Shown here piece after piece: positions 60,336-64,000 of a stretch of DNA of 64,000 nucleotides. The first letter of the stretch is position 1; each line of letters begins with the position of its first letter. The translations under genes were made by a program, and so were the position numbers. The notes below the pieces were generated by a model. It was not told the origin of the DNA and did no database searches. It worked only from the letters and a program-made list of their open reading frames with translations. The stretch is from positions 674,501 through 738,500 of the forward strand of contig NZ_CP110820.1 in the NCBI RefSeq assembly GCF_034359465.1, read 5' to 3'. The DNA is from Candidatus Bandiella woodruffii (GTDB lineage Bacteria; Pseudomonadota; Alphaproteobacteria; Rickettsiales; Midichloriaceae).

Positions 60336-60446
60336 AAGCAGACTAAAAGCACTTTAAGTTCTAGGATTGCAAATTGCGGAGCTGGCATGCAAGATGATGA
60401 CAAGCCCCGCAGTCTTATTTTGTTAGATTTATAACAAAATTAGTGG

Positions 60447-60947
60447 TTAAAAATCCAATTCATCAGCTTTAACACCTTCAATGCCAAGATATTCTTGAGT
60501 ACTTTCCGGTGTATTACTACCCCAAAAATAATTTTTAATATCTTGTAGCGTATACTCTGTAACAAAAACAGATGCAACCCCAACAAACGCAGACCCTACA
60601 GCATACACGCCATATTTAGCATAGTCACTTGTTTCCTCAACAATTTTTTGTTCTACGCCAAGAAGTGTATGCAAAAGATCAACTTGCGCACCGTCTGGAT
60701 TCCACATCTTATAAACGTGTTTCTGACCTAATGATGATTTTATTAATTCTGCACCTTCTAAAGGTAATTTGCTCCATTGCACGAAAGTGTCGATAGTGCC
60801 TTCTTTATAGATTGTATTTAGAGCTTTTTGCAACGCATCAGATGTTTTGAGTGCAGTGTGGTGTTTATCTTTGATATTCAAAGATATCGTAGCTAAATAG
60901 CAAGTATTAATAGCTACTATTGATAATGGTAAAAGATAATTTAACAT
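60447..60947 (-). CDS. Hypothetical membrane-associated protein, 166 aa
   Basis: No family recognised. An N-terminal hydrophobic segment (LLPLSIVAINTCYLATISL) acts as signal or anchor; a second hydrophobic stretch (YGVYAVGSAFVGVASVFV) is at about 111-128. The sequence between is soluble and helix-rich. It stands alone between recO and mutL. Confidence 0.6.
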   Translation of the reverse strand: MLNYLLPLSIVAINTCYLATISLNIKDKHHTALKTSDALQKALNTIYKEGTIDTFVQWSKLPLEGAELIKSSLGQKHVYKMWNPDGAQVDLLHTLLGVEQKIVEETSDYAKYGVYAVGSAFVGVASVFVTEYTLQDIKNYFWGSNTPESTQEYLGIEGVKADELDF

Positions 60948-61020
60948 TTAGTCCCTCTCAGTTTAATAAAAGCACATTGTAGCAAATTAGTAACATATAA
61001 ACAATCTAAAGTATAAAAAA

Positions 61021-62922
61021 TTATAGTCTTTCAAAGATTTTTCTTATGTCTTTGAGGTCTAGTCTGATGAAGGTAGGTCTACCATGGTTACATTGAGAAG
61101 AAAGTGGGGTTTGCTCTATTTCTCTCAATAGCCCATTCATCTCCTCTAAATTCAACACTCTACCTGCTCTGATACTTGAATGGCAAGCTATATTGCCCCA
61201 AACTTCATCTATTTTATCTTGAATTAAATCCATATCATCGAACAGATATATATTCTCTGCAATTACTGTAATAAACGCACTTACATTAAGCCCTTGTAAT
61301 ATTGCCGGTACTTGCCTTACCAGAACTTGTGAGATCCCATTTCGTTCAATGCTAACCCCAAAACGTTCCAGCTCTTGTTTTTTCTCAACAATTCGCTCTG
61401 TCATAACTTGCCCTAAGTCGACGACCTCAGGAATCAACAACATTTGACTGGCGATATTACCTTCCTTTAATTGTTGTTTTATTCTCTCTAAAGTAATTCT
61501 CTCATGCGCTGCATGTTGATCAACTAAAATCAGGCCATCACTTTTTTCAGCAACAATATAAGTTTTGTCAATCTGGCATTTGGCAAACCCAAGTGGGTAT
61601 TCAGTATCGTCTACTGTATTTTGTAATTCTACATCAGGAGATTTATCCGTCTCAGCAGCCAGCTTTGAATTATGGGTGACATTATTTTGCAGCATTTTTT
61701 TTGCAACAAAATCACTTATATATTTCGCTTCATGGTTTTTTTCTGACGCTTTTTGATGATCATTCGGATTTTTTTTGTATAAAGCTTCCTTTCCCAAAGC
61801 GGCCTCATGATTTCTTATCAAATCCGTAAAACCGGTTTGTTTAATTATTTCCTGATTGGTATTAAAGGCAGTCTCAGGTTTAAACAATTTGATTGCATTA
61901 TCTGCCACTTCAGTTGAACTTCTAAGGTTGCTTGCGGTAATTGCGCTTCTGATCGCATCAATGATAATGGATTTTACTTTCTGTTCGTCTCTAAACCTAA
62001 CTTCAGCTTTAGTTGGATGGACGTTCACATCCACAAATTGAGGATCTATATCTAAATATATCGCTACTTGTGGGAATCTATTATGTGGGATTAAATTTCG
62101 GTATGCAGCTCTTATTGCGATTGATAAAACCTTATCTCTTACGATTCTTTTGTTGATAAAAACATGTTGATTCACCGATGTTGCTGAATTAAAGGTTGGG
62201 ATTGATACGTACCCATAAACTTTTATTTCATCACATTCATGTGAAAATTTCACAGTATTCTCAATGAAAGTTTTGCCTAAGATATCCTCAATCCTCGAGG
62301 TTAGCTCTAGGATAGAGCCTATTTGGCTTTTGGTTTCTATAATCTTTTTTTCGTTAGCAATCAACCTAAAGCTTATGTCTTCCCTTGAGAGGGCAAGTTT
62401 ATTTACCAGTTCTATACATGCACTTGTTTCGCTCGCTTCTGATTTCAGAAATTTCAGTCTTGCTGGTGTTGTAAAAAATAAATCACGTATTTCTATGCGA
62501 GTGCCAGTCAATTGAGATGCTGGTTTAATCTGTGATTTTTGGCCTCCTGATACATTTATTTCCCAAGCGTCATTTGCGCCCCGAGCTTTACTTATTATCT
62601 TCATTTTACTGACAGATGCAATTGAAGGTAGTGCCTCGCCACGAAAGCCCAAAAATTGAATATTGTTTATATCATCTTCATTTAGCTTTGATGTGGCATG
62701 CCGTTCTAACGCAATTTCTAGTTCCTCTCTCCCAATTCCGATCCCGTTATCTATGACTGATATGAAATTTCTACCACCCCTGTTTATTTCAATAGATATT
62801 TCTGAGGACTGGGCGTCTATAGAATTTTCTGTTAATTCTTTTACTATGGATAAAGGTCTATCAATAACTTCTCCAGCGGCAATCTTGTTGATTGTGTTGA
62901 TTGATAGAACACGTATTGTCAT
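61021..62922 (-). CDS. mutL: DNA mismatch repair protein MutL
   Basis: Couples mismatch recognition to strand incision. GHKL ATPase: NKIAAGEVIDRP, DNGIGI, ATSKL, GFRGEALPSIASV, GTRIEIRDLFF. C-terminal dimerisation domain from about 430, with DQHAAHERITLE and the final CNHGRPTFIRL; no DQHAX2EX4E-type endonuclease contradiction is evident beyond DQHAAHERI. 633 aa. Last of pheS-plsY-mutL on this strand. The poly-A junctions in the IS genes would be sensitive to its loss. Confidence 0.95.
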   Translation of the reverse strand: MTIRVLSINTINKIAAGEVIDRPLSIVKELTENSIDAQSSEISIEINRGGRNFISVIDNGIGIGREELEIALERHATSKLNEDDINNIQFLGFRGEALPSIASVSKMKIISKARGANDAWEINVSGGQKSQIKPASQLTGTRIEIRDLFFTTPARLKFLKSEASETSACIELVNKLALSREDISFRLIANEKKIIETKSQIGSILELTSRIEDILGKTFIENTVKFSHECDEIKVYGYVSIPTFNSATSVNQHVFINKRIVRDKVLSIAIRAAYRNLIPHNRFPQVAIYLDIDPQFVDVNVHPTKAEVRFRDEQKVKSIIIDAIRSAITASNLRSSTEVADNAIKLFKPETAFNTNQEIIKQTGFTDLIRNHEAALGKEALYKKNPNDHQKASEKNHEAKYISDFVAKKMLQNNVTHNSKLAAETDKSPDVELQNTVDDTEYPLGFAKCQIDKTYIVAEKSDGLILVDQHAAHERITLERIKQQLKEGNIASQMLLIPEVVDLGQVMTERIVEKKQELERFGVSIERNGISQVLVRQVPAILQGLNVSAFITVIAENIYLFDDMDLIQDKIDEVWGNIACHSSIRAGRVLNLEEMNGLLREIEQTPLSSQCNHGRPTFIRLDLKDIRKIFERL

Positions 62923-62939
62923 AGAAAAACCTTAGTAAA

Positions 62940-63527
62940 CTATTGTTTAGGAATTTTATTTTCCTTGCCAGCACATAACCTCATTATGTTATCTTTATGC
63001 CTAAATATAATTAAAATCAAACTAATTACTAAGAATATTAGATTTGTACCGTCAGTGATCATAATGCACTCAATAAATACTGAGGTGCCTAAAGAAACCA
63101 ATGCTGCTAAAGATGATATCCTTGAGACCTTAAAAACAAGTATCCAAAGCAATAATGAAAAACCGCCTAATATCGGGTTGATTCCCAAAATTACACCAAA
63201 AGCAGTAGCTACGCCTTTGCCTCCTTCAAACTTCAACCATATGGGGAAAATATGCCCCACAATACAAATAAACCCATAAAACGTTAGATATTGTTCGTTG
63301 AACGCATTTGCAAGCAGAATAACGCAAAGCCCTTTCGCCATGTCTATTAGCAAAGTTAAGCCTCCAAGCAGCTTTCCTCCAGCTCTAAAGGCATTAGTGG
63401 CACCTATGTTGCCAGACCCTTGTTTTCTTAAGTCGCCCTTGCCTAAAACCTTGCTTAAAAGTACCCCAGACGGAATACTGCCTAATAGATACGATGCAAT
63501 TGTTAGAAAAAAATTAATAGAATCCAT
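62940..63527 (-). CDS. plsY: Glycerol-3-phosphate acyltransferase PlsY
   Basis: Integral-membrane enzyme that acylates glycerol-3-phosphate from acyl-phosphate. About six membrane segments; motif 1 LLGSIPSGVLLSK, motif 2 GSGNIGATNAFRAGG, motif 3 FEGGKGVATAFG. 195 aa. The start touches the pheS stop, so the genes are coupled. Confidence 0.95.
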   Translation of the reverse strand: MDSINFFLTIASYLLGSIPSGVLLSKVLGKGDLRKQGSGNIGATNAFRAGGKLLGGLTLLIDMAKGLCVILLANAFNEQYLTFYGFICIVGHIFPIWLKFEGGKGVATAFGVILGINPILGGFSLLLWILVFKVSRISSLAALVSLGTSVFIECIMITDGTNLIFLVISLILIIFRHKDNIMRLCAGKENKIPKQ

Positions 63528-64000
63528 TAAAATCCATAATGATTAAGCCATCTAACATCCCCTTCGAAGCAACTTCTTAAATCCGGGATATTGTATTTTA
63601 GCATTGCCAACCTTTCTATGCCAATACCAAAGGCAAATCCTTGATATTTCTCTGGATCGATTCCTACATTATGTAGCACTCTTTTGTTCACCATCCCAGA
63701 ACCTAAAATTTCAAGCCAATCATTACCCGTCCCAATTTTAATCTCACCCTTTATGCTACGGTCACACCTAATGTCAACCTCAAAGGATGGTTCAGTGAAT
63801 GGAAAATAGCTAGCTCTGAATCGCATCGCGATATTGTCAGTTTTAAAAAACAACCGAAGGAATGTCTCAAGGCATGCATGTAAATCTTGCACACTAGACT
63901 TCTCATCAACAACCAAACATTCAACTTGGTGAAACATCGGGGTGTGAGTTGCATCGTAGTCTGATCTGTAAACTTTGCCTGTTGAGAATATTCTAAGCGG
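63527..64000 (-). CDS. pheS: Phenylalanyl-tRNA synthetase alpha subunit, C-terminal part (runs off window)
   Basis: Class II synthetase catalytic subunit. The frame is open to the window edge: [21 protein letters not shown], then [11 protein letters not shown] (motif 2 region) and [16 protein letters not shown] (motif 3). About 158 residues are visible of an expected 340-350. The start lies right of the window. Confidence 0.95.
   Translation of the reverse strand, partial: PLRIFSTGKVYRSDYDATHTPMFHQVECLVVDEKSSVQDLHACLETFLRLFFKTDNIAMRFRASYFPFTEPSFEVDIRCDRSIKGEIKIGTGNDWLEILGSGMVNKRVLHNVGIDPEKYQGFAFGIGIERLAMLKYNIPDLRSCFEGDVRWLNHYGF

Overview
The window looks like part of a chromosome from an obligate intracellular alphaproteobacterium of the order Rickettsiales. 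Supporting signs are the AT-rich sequence, a 16S rRNA gene with no 23S, 5S or tRNA genes next to it, a rickettsial 17 kDa surface-antigen lipoprotein (53033-53509), gene-transfer-agent (GTA) tail genes, and housekeeping operons broken up by insertion sequences (IS). Enolase, class II fructose-1,6-bisphosphatase, ribulose-phosphate epimerase and KDO cytidylyltransferase argue against the genus Rickettsia, which lacks glycolysis, and against Anaplasmataceae, which lack LPS. A Midichloriaceae-like or protist-associated Rickettsiales is my inference, not something the sequence proves.

Layout. 1-4.4 kb: htrA-type protease, an IS1-family element, hslV, miaB. 4.6-7.7 kb: an island of nested and abutting elements (IS5-like, IS1-like, an IS6 remnant, IS427-like) that splits an unknown gene. 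8.9-12.4 kb: infB, ubiE, tRNA-Trp. 12.5-14.1 kb: IS wreckage. 14.3-18.1 kb: rpsP-rimM-trmD-rplS, then murF and an A-type Fe-S carrier. 19-22 kb: M16 peptidase and ftsZ. 22.3-23.8 kb: solitary 16S rRNA inside a processing stem. 24-25.5 kb: IS block. 25.6-29.6 kb: fur, engB, folP, a shortened glyS, a Cdd1-domain gene. 29.6-32.2 kb: two inverted IS6-family copies around tRNA-Phe and tRNA-Glu. 32.2-34.4 kb: prfA-rodA. 34.4-36.8 kb: IS copies breaking a coiled-coil gene. 36.9-39.9 kb: efp-bolA-grxD-LtaS-like operon. 40-45.5 kb: IS1 element in the terC tail, dnaK, eno, tRNA-Cys. 45.5-50.6 kb: IS1-like element, ubiH-like gene, GTA gp12/gp13-like pair with gp13 broken. 50.6-57.7 kb: kdsB, tRNA-Lys, ndk, a small lipoprotein, fabI, 17 kDa antigen, rpoD-dnaG. 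57.9-64 kb: rpe, glpX-recO, mutL-plsY-pheS.

Five element types account for about a fifth of the window: an 853-bp IS6-family element (six full copies, one fragment), an 834-bp IS427-group element (two full, one truncated), a 1200-bp IS5-family element (two full, one end), an approx. 804-bp IS1-family element (two full), and a second IS1-family element (one full, several pieces). Four of the five have a transposase split in a way that calls for -1 frameshifting. The IS6 element instead has a UAA stop codon at the same place in all six copies. The elements have broken at least three ordinary genes, supplied the stop codons of three more, and probably inverted a small tRNA segment. A dispersed family of intergenic repeats, unrelated to the IS, adds a second layer of repetition.

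I see no defence system, CRISPR array, secretion locus or biosynthetic cluster. The most interesting material is the behaviour of the mobile elements and the decaying GTA operon.
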